DNA of 64,000 bases, taken from assembly GCA_900109485.1 (NCBI GenBank), contig FOAY01000002.1:20392-84391 (forward strand), read 5' to 3'. The notes under the pieces were generated by a model. That model made no database searches. It worked only from the letters and a program-made list of their open reading frames with translations, and had not been told where the DNA came from. Positions 13,550 through 23,528 of this stretch are shown one piece after another (the stretch's first letter is position 1; the number at the start of each line of letters is the position of its first letter). A program made the translations under genes and the position numbers. Source of the DNA: Kosakonia sacchari. Its GTDB lineage: Bacteria > Pseudomonadota > Gammaproteobacteria > Enterobacterales > Enterobacteriaceae.

Positions 13550-13975
13550 GTGCAGTTAACGAGTTTTACCGATTATGGTTTACGCGCCCTGATCTATATG
13601 GCATCGCTGCCTGATGGAAAAATGACCAGTATTACTGAAGTCACAGAAACATATGGCGTATCCCGTAATCATATGGTCAAAATAATCAACCAGTTAAGTC
13701 GTGAAGGCTATGTCGCGGCCGTGAGAGGGAAAAACGGTGGGATTAGGCTGGGGAAACCCGCGCAGGATATCCGCATTGGTGATGTCGTCCGTTCGCTGGA
13801 GCCGCTTGCGCTGGTCAATTGCAGCAGCGAATTTTGCCATATCACCACTGCATGCCGCCTGAAAAAGGCGCTTGCCAAAGCCGTGCAAAGTTTTCTCAAG
13901 GAGCTGGATAACTACACGTTGGCCGATTTGGTTGAAGAGAATCAACCGCTTTACAAATTATTGCTGGTGGAATGA
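13550..13975 (+). CDS. nsrR: Nitric-oxide-sensing transcriptional repressor NsrR
   Basis: An Rrf2-family repressor whose iron-sulfur cluster is nitrosylated by NO, releasing genes such as ytfE and hmp. 141 residues. A winged helix-turn-helix occupies about 1-75 ([18 protein letters not shown] is the recognition region), and the cluster ligands are Cys91, Cys96 and Cys102 in [12 protein letters not shown]. The start codon is GTG (GTGCAGTTAACG), as in E. coli, preceded by GAGG. It lies upstream of rnr, whose start is 38 bp after the nsrR stop, so they are probably co-transcribed. A perfect NsrR operator lies 25 kb away at ytfE. Confidence 0.96.
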   Translation: MQLTSFTDYGLRALIYMASLPDGKMTSITEVTETYGVSRNHMVKIINQLSREGYVAAVRGKNGGIRLGKPAQDIRIGDVVRSLEPLALVNCSSEFCHITTACRLKKALAKAVQSFLKELDNYTLADLVEENQPLYKLLLVE

Positions 13976-14013
13976 CGAAAATTTCCGCCAGAGCTGACTA
14001 CGGAGGACCCGCA

Positions 14014-16458
14014 ATGTCACAAGATCCTTTCCTCGAACGAGAATCTGAAAAATATACCAACCCCATTCCCAGCCGCGAATTTATCCTCGATCACTTAGCC
14101 AAACGCGAAAAACCAGCCAGCCGTGATGAACTGGCGGTTGAACTGAAAATCGAAGGCGAAGAACAAAATGAAGCGCTGCGCCGTCGTTTGCGCGCCATGG
14201 AGCGTGACGGTCAACTGGTGTTCACCCGCCGTCAGTGCTACGCCTTACCGGAAAGGCTGGACCTGCTGAAAGGTGTGGTGATCGGCCACCGCGACGGCTA
14301 TGGCTTCCTGCGCGTCGAAGGGCGTAAAGACGATCTTTACCTCTCCAGCGAGCAGATGAAAACCTGCATCCACGGCGACCAGGTGCTGGCGCAGCCGCTG
14401 GGTGCCGATCGCAAAGGCCGCCGCGAAGCGCGTATCGTACGTATTCTGGTGCCCAAAACCGGGCAAATTGTTGGCCGTTACTTCACCGATGCTGGCGTCG
14501 GTTTTGTGGTGCCGGACGACAGCCGCATGAGCTTTGACATCCTGATTCCGCCGGAAGAAACCATGAGCGCGCGCATGGGCTTTGTGGTGGTGGTGGAGTT
14601 AACCCAGCGTCCGACACGCCGCACCAAAGCACTTGGCAAGATTGTTGAAGTGCTCGGCGACAACATGGGTACCGGCATGGCCGTCGATATGGCGCTGCGC
14701 ACCCATGAAATTCCTTACCAGTGGCCGCCTGAAGTTGAAAAACAGATTGCCGGGCTGAAAGAGCAAGTTCCGGAAGAGGCAAAAGCGGGACGTGTGGATC
14801 TGCGCGATCTGCCGCTGGTCACCATCGATGGCGAAGACGCCCGCGATTTCGACGACGCTGTCTATTGCGAGAAAAAACGCGGCGGTGGCTGGCGTTTGTG
14901 GGTGGCAATTGCCGATGTGAGCTATTACGTGCGCCACGGAACGCCGCTCGACAACGAAGCGCGCAACCGTGGCACATCGGTGTACTTCCCGTCGCAGGTC
15001 GTGCCTATGCTGCCGGAAGTGCTCTCAAACGGTCTCTGTTCGCTCAACCCGCAGGTGGATCGCCTGTGTATGGTCTGCGAAATGACCGTCTCGACGAAAG
15101 GCCGTTTAACCGGTTTTAAATTCTACGAAGCGGTGATGAGCTCCCATGCGCGTCTGACCTACACCAAAGTGTGGCATATGTTGCAGGGCGATCAGGAGCT
15201 GCGCGAGCAGTATGCGCCGCTGGTGAAACATATCGAAGAGTTGCATAACCTCTACAAAGTGCTCGACCAGGCGCGTGCTGAACGCGGCGGCATCTCGTTT
15301 GAGAGTGAAGAAGCGAAGTTTATCTTCAACGCCGAGCGCCGTATTGAACGCATCGAACAGACTCAGCGTAACGATGCGCACAAACTGATTGAAGAGTGCA
15401 TGATCCTCGCCAACATCTCGGCAGCGCGCTTCGTCGAGAAGGCCAACGAACCGGCGCTGTTCCGTATTCACGATAAACCGACCACCGATGCGATCACCGC
15501 ATTTCGTTCCGTGCTCGCCGAGCTGGGGCTGGAACTGCCGGGCGGCAACAAACCGGAACCGCGCGATTATGCCGAGTTGCTGGAGTCGATTGCCGATCGT
15601 CCCGATCACGAGATGCTGCAAACTATGCTGCTGCGCTCGATGAAACAGGCGATTTACGATCCGGAAAACCGGGGTCACTTCGGGCTGGCGCTGCAATCCT
15701 ATGCGCACTTTACGTCGCCGATCCGCCGTTATCCGGACTTGTCATTGCACCGCGCCATTAAGTATCTGCTGGCGAAAGAGCAGGGGCTGAAGGGCAACAG
15801 CACAGAAACCGGCGGCTGGCACTACAGCATGGAAGAGGTGCTGCAACTGGGCCAGCACTGTTCGATGACCGAACGCCGCGCAGATGAAGCCACCCGCGAA
15901 GTGTCGGACTGGCTGAAGTGCGATTTCATGCAGGATCAGGTGGGCAACACCTTCCCGGGCGTTATCGCCAGCGTCACCGGCTTCGGTTTCTTTGTGCGCC
16001 TGAACGATCTGTTTATCGATGGTCTGGTGCATGTCTCCTCGCTGGACAACGACTATTACCGTTTTGACCAGATTGGTCAGCGCCTGATTGGCGAATCCGG
16101 CGGGCAAACCTATCGCCTCGGCGATCGGGTGGAAGTGAAGGTTGAAGCCGTCAATATGGATGAGCGTAAGATCGACTTCTCGCTGATCTCCAGCGAACGC
16201 GCGCCGCGCAATGTCGGTAAAACCGAGCGTGAAAGAACGAAAAAAGGCGCTGCGGGTAAAAACGTTGGCGGTAAAAAGCCACCGCGTCGGCAGATGGGGA
16301 AAAAGGTGAATTTTGAGCCGGACAGTGCCTTCCGCGGTGATGCCGCAGGCAAAGGTAAAAGCAAAGCGAAAAAAGCCAAAAACCCCTCGGCAAAAACGCA
16401 AAAAATAGCCGCAGCCACCAAAGCTAAACGCGCGGCGAAAAAGAAAGTCGAGCAGTAA
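14014..16458 (+). CDS. rnr: Exoribonuclease R (RNase R)
   Basis: A processive 3'-5' exoribonuclease that degrades structured RNA, rRNA and, with SmpB/tmRNA, mRNA of stalled ribosomes. 814 residues. It has an N-terminal helix-turn-helix region, two cold-shock domains (about 85-240), the RNB catalytic domain with metal ligands Asp272, Asp278 and Asp280 in [11 protein letters not shown], an S1 domain (about 645-725) and a Lys-rich C-terminal tail. The start was set at [10 protein letters not shown] with a strong CGGAGG ribosome-binding site; the frame is open 14 codons upstream, into the nsrR stop. In E. coli rlmB follows directly; here 4.6 kb of other genes intervene. Confidence 0.97.
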   Translation: MSQDPFLERESEKYTNPIPSREFILDHLAKREKPASRDELAVELKIEGEEQNEALRRRLRAMERDGQLVFTRRQCYALPERLDLLKGVVIGHRDGYGFLRVEGRKDDLYLSSEQMKTCIHGDQVLAQPLGADRKGRREARIVRILVPKTGQIVGRYFTDAGVGFVVPDDSRMSFDILIPPEETMSARMGFVVVVELTQRPTRRTKALGKIVEVLGDNMGTGMAVDMALRTHEIPYQWPPEVEKQIAGLKEQVPEEAKAGRVDLRDLPLVTIDGEDARDFDDAVYCEKKRGGGWRLWVAIADVSYYVRHGTPLDNEARNRGTSVYFPSQVVPMLPEVLSNGLCSLNPQVDRLCMVCEMTVSTKGRLTGFKFYEAVMSSHARLTYTKVWHMLQGDQELREQYAPLVKHIEELHNLYKVLDQARAERGGISFESEEAKFIFNAERRIERIEQTQRNDAHKLIEECMILANISAARFVEKANEPALFRIHDKPTTDAITAFRSVLAELGLELPGGNKPEPRDYAELLESIADRPDHEMLQTMLLRSMKQAIYDPENRGHFGLALQSYAHFTSPIRRYPDLSLHRAIKYLLAKEQGLKGNSTETGGWHYSMEEVLQLGQHCSMTERRADEATREVSDWLKCDFMQDQVGNTFPGVIASVTGFGFFVRLNDLFIDGLVHVSSLDNDYYRFDQIGQRLIGESGGQTYRLGDRVEVKVEAVNMDERKIDFSLISSERAPRNVGKTERERTKKGAAGKNVGGKKPPRRQMGKKVNFEPDSAFRGDAAGKGKSKAKKAKNPSAKTQKIAAATKAKRAAKKKVEQ

Positions 16459-16466
16459 TATCCGCG

Positions 16467-16497
16467 AAGCCCTTCCACTGTGAAGGGCTTTTTTTAT
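16467..16497 (+). terminator. Rho-independent terminator after rnr
   Basis: The stem AGCCCTTC / GAAGGGCT with a CACT-type loop is followed by seven T. It marks the end of the nsrR-rnr unit and the left edge of the accessory block. Confidence 0.85.
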
Positions 16498-16643
16498 GGC
16501 TTAGTTATTTCCTGCACATCGATATTTATTATTTATCGTTAGCCTGCGAACACAGATCTATATAGTAAATATCCATCTCGTATTTACCGAATTAAAACCG
16601 TGGCATTTCGCTTCGGTTGGTCTCTGTTTTCCAAGGAGCGATT

Positions 16644-17660
16644 ATGCATCTGGCCCGTTTTCCCCGCCTGTCATTAGGTCATTTCCCGACGCCGTTAGAA
16701 CCGCTGGAGAATTTAAGCGCGCTGCTGGGCGGTCCCAAAATATGGATCAAACGCGATGACGCTACCGGTCTGGCGACGGGCGGCAATAAAACCCGCAAGC
16801 TGGAATTTTTGCTGGCGGATGCGCTGGCGAAAAACGCAGACGTGATTATTACTCAGGGCGCAACGCAGTCGAACCACGTCCGGCAAACCATTGCTGGCGC
16901 TGCGAAACTCGGGCTGGCAAGCAAAGTGCTGCTGGAAAAACGCGTCACCGATTTTGGTGAAGATTATCAGCGCTCTGGCAACATCCTGCTGGATGAGTTG
17001 CTGGGCGGCGAAATTGTCGCGCATCTGCCGGGCGGCACGGATATGCAAAAAGCGATGGAAGAGTATGCCGAACAGCTGCGCGAGCAGGGGCATCGCCCGT
17101 ATGTCATCCCCGGCGGCGGCTCCAACGCCATCGGCGCGCTGGGTTATGTTGCTTGCGCCGAAGAGCTGTTATTCCAGTCCTCACAGTTACGGCTACGCAT
17201 CGATCATGTCGTCCACGCGACCGGCAGCACCGGGACGCAAGCAGGGCTGGTGGCAGGTTTCACCGCCACTAATAGCCATGTGCCGGTGCTGGGCATCAGC
17301 GTCCGCGCGCCGAAAGCGAAGCAGGAAGAGAACGTCTGGAACCTGGCATCACGTACGCGCGAACTGCTGGGCGTGGCGGGCGATCTGCCACGTGAAGCGG
17401 TAGCCGCCAATAGCGATTACGTCGGTGATGGTTACGGTTTGCCGACAGAAGGCATGCTGGAAGCGCTGACGCTGTTTGCCCGCCATGAAGGCATTTTGCT
17501 CGACCCGGTTTATTCCGGTAAAGGTGCCGCCGGGCTTATTGATCTGATTCGCAAAGGCTACTTCACGCATGACGAGAATGTAGTGTTTATCCACACCGGC
17601 GGCTCAGCCGGGCTATTCGGTTACCGCCAGGTGCTGGAGGCGCATGCCCGCCATGGCTAA
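16644..17660 (+). CDS. PLP-dependent lyase of the D-cysteine desulfhydrase / L-cysteate sulfo-lyase family
   Basis: A fold-type II PLP enzyme of 338 residues in the family that includes DcyD (D-cysteine to pyruvate, sulfide and ammonia), CuyA (L-cysteate to pyruvate, sulfite and ammonia) and ACC deaminase. The PLP lysine is Lys49 in [10 protein letters not shown], and the following QSNHVRQT (75-82) and LDPVYSGKG loops are the family's substrate and cofactor contacts. The start is the ATG after AAGGAG (16633-16638). The next gene overlaps by 17 bp and encodes a racemase-family protein, and a sulfonate-type ABC transporter follows. DcyD is normally paired with a cystine transporter, so this context favours a sulfonated amino acid such as cysteate (inference). 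Exact substrate unproven. Confidence 0.85.
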   Translation: MHLARFPRLSLGHFPTPLEPLENLSALLGGPKIWIKRDDATGLATGGNKTRKLEFLLADALAKNADVIITQGATQSNHVRQTIAGAAKLGLASKVLLEKRVTDFGEDYQRSGNILLDELLGGEIVAHLPGGTDMQKAMEEYAEQLREQGHRPYVIPGGGSNAIGALGYVACAEELLFQSSQLRLRIDHVVHATGSTGTQAGLVAGFTATNSHVPVLGISVRAPKAKQEENVWNLASRTRELLGVAGDLPREAVAANSDYVGDGYGLPTEGMLEALTLFARHEGILLDPVYSGKGAAGLIDLIRKGYFTHDENVVFIHTGGSAGLFGYRQVLEAHARHG

Positions 17661-18405
17661 ACCCTTCTTACTGGGCGTGCTGGGCGGCATGGGGCCGCTC
17701 GCCACGCTCGATTTTCAGCACAAGCTGTTACAGGCGACGCCTGCCGATAGCGACCAGCAGCAACTGCCGTCGGTGGTGTGGAACGTGCCGCAAATCGCCG
17801 ATCGGCAAAAAGCGCTGGCCGGGCTGGGGCCATCGCCGCTGCCGCAGTTGCTTCGGGGAATTGAAAAGCTTAATCAGGCGGGCGCCAGCCATATCGCTAT
17901 TCCCTGCAACACCGCGCATCACTGGTATGACGAACTCAGCCGCGCCAGCAACGCGCCGTTGTTGCACATTGTGGATGCCACCATGGCGTCGCTGGCGAAT
18001 TTAGCGCACAGACCTCAGCGGGTTGGGTTGATTGCCACGCAAGGCACGCTGGATGCGGGTTGGTATCAGCAGCGCCTGGCACAGCAGGGAATTGAGGTGC
18101 TGCTGCCGAATGACGATGAACTGCAACAGTGGTTTGTGCCCGGCTGTTATGCTGTGAAGCGCGGCGCACTGCGTGAGGGCGGTGAATTGCTGGCAAAGCA
18201 GGCAAATGCGTTACTGACGCGCGGCGCGCAACAGTTGATTCTGGCTTGTACCGAAGTGCCGGTTGCGCTGGAAGCGATTGCCGCGCCGTTTCTCGCACAA
18301 ACCTGCGATCCGTCACAGGCGCTGGCGCAGCAGTGCGCGCAAATCTGGCTCGATTATCGCCATTCTTATTCCACGTATATCCAACGCAATAATTCGAATA
18401 AATAA
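17644..18405 (+). CDS. Aspartate/glutamate racemase family protein
   Basis: A cofactor-independent racemase-type protein of 253 residues with the two-Cys arrangement of the family: IPCNTAHHW (about 82-90) and LACTEVP (about 199-205). [14 protein letters not shown] near the N-terminus is the conserved substrate loop. It overlaps the lyase gene by 17 bp. The start is 17644 or the ATG at 17653; the GGAGG at 17636-17640 lies between their ideal spacings. In context it may interconvert D and L forms of the amino acid used by the lyase (inference), for example cysteate, a structural analogue of aspartate. A plain aspartate racemase is the alternative. Confidence 0.85.
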   Translation: MPAMAKPFLLGVLGGMGPLATLDFQHKLLQATPADSDQQQLPSVVWNVPQIADRQKALAGLGPSPLPQLLRGIEKLNQAGASHIAIPCNTAHHWYDELSRASNAPLLHIVDATMASLANLAHRPQRVGLIATQGTLDAGWYQQRLAQQGIEVLLPNDDELQQWFVPGCYAVKRGALREGGELLAKQANALLTRGAQQLILACTEVPVALEAIAAPFLAQTCDPSQALAQQCAQIWLDYRHSYSTYIQRNNSNK

Positions 18406-18461
18406 AAGCGCCGCCTGTCGATATAGTAGTTCGGCGCTAATAACCTCCAGGATTAAATAAC

Positions 18462-19466
18462 ATGAAAAAAAGTCTCTGCTTATTACTGGCAGCGGGTAGT
18501 TTATGGCTAAATACCAGCGTTGCCGCTACACCAGCCGAAGTGCGCGTCGCTTATAGCGGCGGTTCCCAGGTATTAATGTTGGCGAAAGCCGATGGTTCGC
18601 TGGATAAAGCCTTAAACACGAAAGTTCAGTGGGTGCAATTCGCCTCCGGCGCGGATGCGCTCAGCTATTTCGCCAGCAATGCTATCGATATTGCCAATTT
18701 CGGTTCCAGCCCGGCCACGGCCGGTATTGTGCGTAAATTACCCGTGGAAATTATCGGCGTTTCCGGCGTGATTGCCAGCTACGAACGTTTAATTGGCAAA
18801 GACGGCATTAAAACGCTGCGTGATATTGAAGGGAAACGCGTGGCTTATCCGCCAAATTCGACGGCGCAATATGCGCTGGAAGCCGCGATCAGCGTGAATA
18901 AACTCGACCGCAGCAAAATTACCTTGCTGCCGCTGCGTCCGGCGGAAATGGTGGCGGCCTGGAAACGCGGCGATATCGATGCCGGTTACGTCTGGGCGCC
19001 GTTTGCCCAGGAGCTGGAATCCTCCGGTGGCCATCAGGTCTTTGCCACCAAAGATCTGCAAAAAGAGGGCTACCTGATTTACAACAATTACGTGGTGCGC
19101 AAAGCCTTTGCTGAGCAGTACCCGGAAGCGGTGACCGCTTTCCTGCGCGTACACCAGCAGAAAGTGGATGAGTTCAAAAAGGATCCTGAACGCGCCGCCG
19201 CGATTGTGGCAAAAGAGGTCGGCGCGCCGGTGACTACCGCCGCCAATACCCTCGGCGGGCTGGAGTATCCCACGTTAAGCGAGCAGGGTACTGCTGCGTG
19301 GCTGGGTAACGGCACGCAAACCAGCGAGAGCGGCATCGGCAAGGCGCTGAGCAAAACCTCGAACTTCCTCGCCGGAATTGGCGAAATCCGCAAACGCGAT
19401 ATCCCGGCGAACTGGGATAGCGCCATCGACTCGCGCTACATCCGCGAGGCAGCAGCCGCAAAATGA
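18462..19466 (+). CDS. Taurine/sulfonate-type ABC transporter, periplasmic binding protein
   Basis: 334 residues: a signal peptide (about 1-22, ending VAA) followed by an NMT1/SsuA-TauA-type binding domain. Segments typical of TauA are FASGADALSYFASNAIDIAN, NFGSSPATAG and AWKRGDIDAGYVWAPFAQEL. It is only moderately similar to E. coli TauA, so the ligand may differ; no taurine dioxygenase (tauD) is nearby. It shares a 4-bp ATGA overlap with the permease gene and lies 56 bp after the racemase, so all five genes probably form one operon. Confidence 0.85.
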   Translation: MKKSLCLLLAAGSLWLNTSVAATPAEVRVAYSGGSQVLMLAKADGSLDKALNTKVQWVQFASGADALSYFASNAIDIANFGSSPATAGIVRKLPVEIIGVSGVIASYERLIGKDGIKTLRDIEGKRVAYPPNSTAQYALEAAISVNKLDRSKITLLPLRPAEMVAAWKRGDIDAGYVWAPFAQELESSGGHQVFATKDLQKEGYLIYNNYVVRKAFAEQYPEAVTAFLRVHQQKVDEFKKDPERAAAIVAKEVGAPVTTAANTLGGLEYPTLSEQGTAAWLGNGTQTSESGIGKALSKTSNFLAGIGEIRKRDIPANWDSAIDSRYIREAAAAK

Positions 19467-20233
19467 AACTGCGTCAACATATCGCCATCAGCGTGCTGTC
19501 GGTGGCGGTCTTCTTTGTGATTTGGCAAGTGGCGGCCACCCGGCAATGGGTGGACCCGCTGTTGTTACCTTCGCTGACCGACATTGGGCTGACCGCCGAA
19601 GAGCTGCTGGCGGACGGTTACCGCCAGGTTCCGCTGTGGCAGCACGTCGCTGTCAGCCTGGCGCGAGCGCTGAGCGCTTTTGCGGTGGCGATTGCTATCG
19701 GTATCCCGCTGGGTTTGTTGATGGGCTTATCCGACGGTCTTTCCGCGGTGCTCAACCCGTTTGTGCAGTTCCTGCGCCCGCTACCGAAGATTGCGCTGAT
19801 CCCGCTGGCGGTGGTCTGGCTGGGGATTGGTGAAGCGTCGAAATTCTTTCTGATCTTTATCGCCACCTTTTTAAGCGTGGTCGTCGGTGCCAGCGCGGCG
19901 GTGGAACGCATCGGTCGCGCACGCATTCGCGTCGCGCAAACGCTGGGGGCATCGAAAAGACAGATCTTTTTGCGCGTGGTGCTACCGGATGCATTGCCGG
20001 AGTTGTTTACCACCGTGCGCCTTTCGATTGGTATTGGCTGGACATCGCTGATCGCCGCCGAAATGGTCGCCGCCAGTTCCGGCCTCGGCTGGATGGTGAT
20101 CAACGCCAGCTCTTATTTACGTACGGACATTGTCATGCTTGGCATTCTTCTGCTGGGCGGCATTGGTTACTTACTGGATTTATTACTGTTAGGGCTACAA
20201 CGCGGTCTGGTGCCCTGGGCGGGGAAAGAGTGA
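19463..20233 (+). CDS. Taurine/sulfonate-type ABC transporter, permease
   Basis: 256 residues, predicted to have about six membrane spans. The BPD_transp_1 domain ends with the EAA-type loop (RIRVAQTLGASKRQIFLRVVLPDALPEL reduced to its core AQTLGASKRQIF...LPDALP) that docks on the ATPase. It is related to TauC/SsuC. The start overlaps the binding-protein stop (ATGA), and the stop overlaps the ATPase start (GTGATGA region). The order binding protein, permease, ATPase differs from E. coli tauABC. Confidence 0.85.
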   Translation: MKLRQHIAISVLSVAVFFVIWQVAATRQWVDPLLLPSLTDIGLTAEELLADGYRQVPLWQHVAVSLARALSAFAVAIAIGIPLGLLMGLSDGLSAVLNPFVQFLRPLPKIALIPLAVVWLGIGEASKFFLIFIATFLSVVVGASAAVERIGRARIRVAQTLGASKRQIFLRVVLPDALPELFTTVRLSIGIGWTSLIAAEMVAASSGLGWMVINASSYLRTDIVMLGILLLGGIGYLLDLLLLGLQRGLVPWAGKE

Positions 20234-21012
20234 TGACGGCACAAATCGCGCTGGAAAATGTTTCGCTGACGTTTGCGGCAAAACCGCAACCGTTCACGGT
20301 GCTGGAGGATATCTCGCTGGCGCTGGCGCCGGGGGAATTTGTTGTGCTACTTGGCCCCTCCGGCTGCGGTAAATCCACCATTCTCAACCTGGTTGCCGGG
20401 TTTACCCGACCCGATAGCGGGCAGGTTCTGGCGGCCGGAAAAACGGTGAGCCAGCCTGGACCGTCGCGCGGCATGATCTTCCAGCAGCCGAACCTGTTTC
20501 CGTGGTTATCGGTGCTGGATAACGTGACGTTCGGCCCGCGGCTCGGTAAATACCGCAAAGAAGAGGTTAACGCCCAGGCGCTGGACTGGCTGGCGCGCGT
20601 GGGGCTGAAAGGTTTTGAACACCATGCGCCGTGGCAGCTTTCCGGCGGGATGAAACAACGTGTCGCGCTGGCGCGCGCCTGGCTGCCCGGCCCGGATGTG
20701 CTGCTGCTCGATGAGCCGTTTGGCGCGCTGGATGCGCAAACCCGGCTGATGATGCAGGAACTGCTGCGCAGCGCCTGGCTGGAAACGCGCACCACGCTGC
20801 TATTCGTGACGCACGATGTGGATGAAGCGCTGTTTCTCGCCGACCGTATTCTGATCATGTCAGCGCGCCCCGGCAAAATCGTCGAAGAGATTTCTCTGCC
20901 GTTTGGCCGCGATCGCGATATCGAAACCCTCGCTGGCGATCCGCATTATGGCGAGATCAAGCAGCACGTGCTGCATCGCGTACGGCTGGAGGCGAAACGG
21001 CATCTGAGTTAG
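20230..21012 (+). CDS. Taurine/sulfonate-type ABC transporter, ATP-binding protein
   Basis: 260 residues with a complete ABC ATPase core: Walker A GPSGCGKST (about 43-51), Q-loop (FQQPNLFPW), signature LSGGMKQR, Walker B VLLLDEPFGALD and the H-loop VTHDVDEAL. It is related to TauB/SsuB. The gene overlaps the permease stop by 4 bp. It is the last gene of the accessory block; rlmB starts 99 bp downstream. Confidence 0.88.
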   Translation: MMTAQIALENVSLTFAAKPQPFTVLEDISLALAPGEFVVLLGPSGCGKSTILNLVAGFTRPDSGQVLAAGKTVSQPGPSRGMIFQQPNLFPWLSVLDNVTFGPRLGKYRKEEVNAQALDWLARVGLKGFEHHAPWQLSGGMKQRVALARAWLPGPDVLLLDEPFGALDAQTRLMMQELLRSAWLETRTTLLFVTHDVDEALFLADRILIMSARPGKIVEEISLPFGRDRDIETLAGDPHYGEIKQHVLHRVRLEAKRHLS

Positions 21013-21111
21013 CGAGGTACTTTCTGCGGCGCGTGTCGGTTATAATGAGCGCAGGTGATGAGAATCACAGCCCACATAACGCGGCGAAACCGCCCCAAAT
21101 GAGTACCATCA

Positions 21112-21846
21112 ATGAGTGAAATGATTTACGGCATCCATGCGGTGCAGGCACTGCTGGAGCGCGCCCCGGAGCGTTTTCAGGAAGTCTTTATTCTGAAAGG
21201 CCGCGAAGACAAACGTCTGCTGCCGCTGATCCATGCGCTGGAAGCGCAGGGCGTGGTGATCCAGGTGGCGAATCGCCAGTATCTGGATGAGAAAAGCGAA
21301 GGCGCGGTGCATCAGGGGATCATTGCACGGGTGAAACCAGGGCGTCAGTATCAGGAGAACGATCTGCCGGATCTGATCGCCAGCCTCGATCAACCGTTCC
21401 TGCTGATCCTTGATGGCGTTACCGATCCGCATAATCTTGGCGCCTGTTTGCGCAGTGCAGATGCGGCAGGCGTTCACGCGGTGATCGTGCCGAAAGACAA
21501 ATCCGCCCAGTTGAATGCGACCGCGAAAAAAGTGGCGTGCGGCGCAGCGGAAAACGTTCCGCTGATCCGCGTCACCAACCTTGCGCGCACCATGCGCCAG
21601 CTGCAGGAAGAGAATATCTGGATCGTTGGCACCGCCGGTGAAGCGGACCACACTCTGTTCCAGAGCAAAATGACCGGGCCGATGGCGCTGGTAATGGGCG
21701 CGGAAGGCGAAGGTATGCGCCGCCTGACGCGCGAACACTGCGATGAGCTGATCAGCATTCCGATGGCGGGCAGCGTTTCATCGCTGAACGTCTCAGTGGC
21801 GACCGGCATCTGCCTGTTTGAAGCGGTGCGCCAGCGCGCGCTTTAA
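21112..21846 (+). CDS. rlmB: 23S rRNA 2'-O-methyltransferase RlmB (Gm2251)
   Basis: Methylates the ribose of G2251 in the peptidyl-transferase P loop of 23S rRNA with S-adenosylmethionine. 244 residues. An N-terminal substrate-binding domain (about 1-75) is followed by a SPOUT knot with [23 protein letters not shown] and [11 protein letters not shown] as the three SpoU motifs. The start [12 protein letters not shown] matches E. coli. In E. coli it is co-transcribed with rnr; here the accessory block separates them, so it probably depends on read-through or its own promoter. Confidence 0.97.
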   Translation: MSEMIYGIHAVQALLERAPERFQEVFILKGREDKRLLPLIHALEAQGVVIQVANRQYLDEKSEGAVHQGIIARVKPGRQYQENDLPDLIASLDQPFLLILDGVTDPHNLGACLRSADAAGVHAVIVPKDKSAQLNATAKKVACGAAENVPLIRVTNLARTMRQLQEENIWIVGTAGEADHTLFQSKMTGPMALVMGAEGEGMRRLTREHCDELISIPMAGSVSSLNVSVATGICLFEAVRQRAL

Positions 21847-21861
21847 GTCCGCAATACCACA

Positions 21862-21892
21862 AAAACCACCCTTATTTGGGTGGTTTTTTTTG
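21862..21892 (+). terminator. Rho-independent terminator after rlmB
   Basis: The stem AACCACCC / GGGTGGTT with a short TTATTT loop is followed by a run of T. Confidence 0.88.
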
Positions 21893-22045
21893 CCCTGAAT
21901 CCGGAGATTTCACGGCAGGTCTTTTGATGAAACGGTAGGTATGGGGATCCGCGAAGCCAGTACGCTCCAAAGATACTTTGCGGTTTGTGCCGCATTATAT
22001 CGGCGGATAAACCAAAGCCCGGCAGCGCCACGCCACCGGGATGCT

Positions 22046-23338
22046 TCACTCTTCCAGCGAACGCAAATGGTCATTTTTGTTGAGCGTCATCAGCGCCACC
22101 ATACTCACCACGGCGGTCGCCATCACGTAGTACGCCGGGATATCGACATTGCCGGTCTCTTTGATAAGGCCGGTGATAATTAACCCCGCGCAACCGGAAA
22201 AGAGCGCATTCGATAGCGAATAGGCCAGACCCAGCCCGGTATAACGTACGCGCGTGGGGAACATCTCTGCCAGCATTGCCGGGCCTGGTCCGGCCAGCAT
22301 GCCGACCAGACCACCGGCAACCAGCACCACCAGCGCTTTTATCGTTAAGGTGCTGGATTCCGCCTGTAAAAGGTTCAGCAGCGGCAGCGCCAGAACCAAC
22401 AGCAACGCGGTGGCAAGCACCATCACGGCGCGCCGCCCGACGCGGTCGCTCAACATGCCGGACGGAATAATGGTTAATGCAAAGCCAATATTGGAGATCA
22501 CTGCAATCAGCAGCGCCTGATTGAAACCGGTATGCAGCGCCGACTGCAAATACGCGGGCATGATCACCAGATAGGTGTAACCGGCGGCGGACCACACCAT
22601 CACCCGGCCAATCCCCATGACAATGGCTTTTAGCGTATCGGCGAAGTGCGCCCGTTCGGCAACCGGTTGTTCTTGCTGTTGCACGAAGCTCGGCGTCTCT
22701 TCCATGCTGACCCGTAACCACAGCGCGACAACGCCCATCGGCAACGCGAGGAAAAAGGGGATGCGCCAGCCCCAGTCATGCAGCGCGTCTGGCGTCAGCA
22801 GCGCGGAAAGCAGCGCCACAATGCCTGCGCCAGCCAGCAGCCCTAACGCGACGGTAAAAGATTGCCATGCGCCATACAGCCCGCGTTTGCCGCGCGGCGC
22901 GAACTCCGTCATCAGCGACACCGCGCCGCCGTACTCCCCACCGGCAAATAAGCCCTGCAAAATTCGCAAACCGGTGATGATGAGCGGCGCGGCGAGGCCG
23001 ATGCTGGCATACACCGGAACGAGACCGATCGCGGCAGTGGCGAGCGTCATCATCACCAGGACGATAATCAGCGTCGGTTTGCGGCCGATACGATCGCCGA
23101 TACGCCCGAACACCATGGCACCCAGCGGGCGGAAGAAAAAGGCGATGGCAAACGAGGCGTAGGTGAGGATTAAGCTGGTCAGCCCCGTTTCTCCCGAAAG
23201 CTGAAAGAAATTTTTGGCGATGACGGTAGCGAGGAAACCGTAAACCGCGAATTCATACCACTCGATAAAATTGCCAATCGAGCCTGCCATTAAAGCGCGC
23301 TTATGCGCATTGGGTGCAACGTGAGGTGCCGGCATCAT
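22046..23338 (-). CDS. MHS-family major facilitator transporter (metabolite:H+ symporter)
   Basis: About 430 residues with 12 predicted membrane spans. The MFS signature between spans 2 and 3 is visible (GRIGDRIGRKP), as is the MHS-type N-terminus (GSIGNFIEWYEFAVYGFLA). Relatives include ShiA (shikimate), KgtP (2-oxoglutarate), ProP and citrate carriers; the substrate cannot be told from sequence alone. The start is ambiguous: ATG at 23338 or 23335 behind AAGAGA, with a TTG at 23353 also in frame. It is divergent from aidB and stands where E. coli has the yjfI-yjfM genes. Confidence 0.85.
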   Translation of the reverse strand: MMPAPHVAPNAHKRALMAGSIGNFIEWYEFAVYGFLATVIAKNFFQLSGETGLTSLILTYASFAIAFFFRPLGAMVFGRIGDRIGRKPTLIIVLVMMTLATAAIGLVPVYASIGLAAPLIITGLRILQGLFAGGEYGGAVSLMTEFAPRGKRGLYGAWQSFTVALGLLAGAGIVALLSALLTPDALHDWGWRIPFFLALPMGVVALWLRVSMEETPSFVQQQEQPVAERAHFADTLKAIVMGIGRVMVWSAAGYTYLVIMPAYLQSALHTGFNQALLIAVISNIGFALTIIPSGMLSDRVGRRAVMVLATALLLVLALPLLNLLQAESSTLTIKALVVLVAGGLVGMLAGPGPAMLAEMFPTRVRYTGLGLAYSLSNALFSGCAGLIITGLIKETGNVDIPAYYVMATAVVSMVALMTLNKNDHLRSLEE

Positions 23339-23528
23339 TATTCTCTTCTGCAAGGTGAGAATAAATTATTCACCACGAACATCGATGGCGAAATATATTA
23401 TTCTTATATTATGTGAGCTGTTTCACGAATGAGCATTGCAAGATCGCGTCCTTGTGAGCCTGTTCCCGTGCAGCATTGAGGTGCGCTGTCCATACTTATC
23501 TTCAGTGCCCATGAAGGAGGGAGACACC

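Noticed and set aside
22011-22042. Hairpin with CCCGG/CCGGG arms after the MHS transporter stop as a terminator
   Set aside because: Five-bp stem, 13-nt loop and an imperfect T-run (CTTTGGTTT); too weak.
23428-23441. Possible Ada box (AAT-N7-GCAA) upstream of aidB
   Set aside because: The spacing I remember for the Ada site is six bases, not seven, and the position relative to a promoter could not be fixed.
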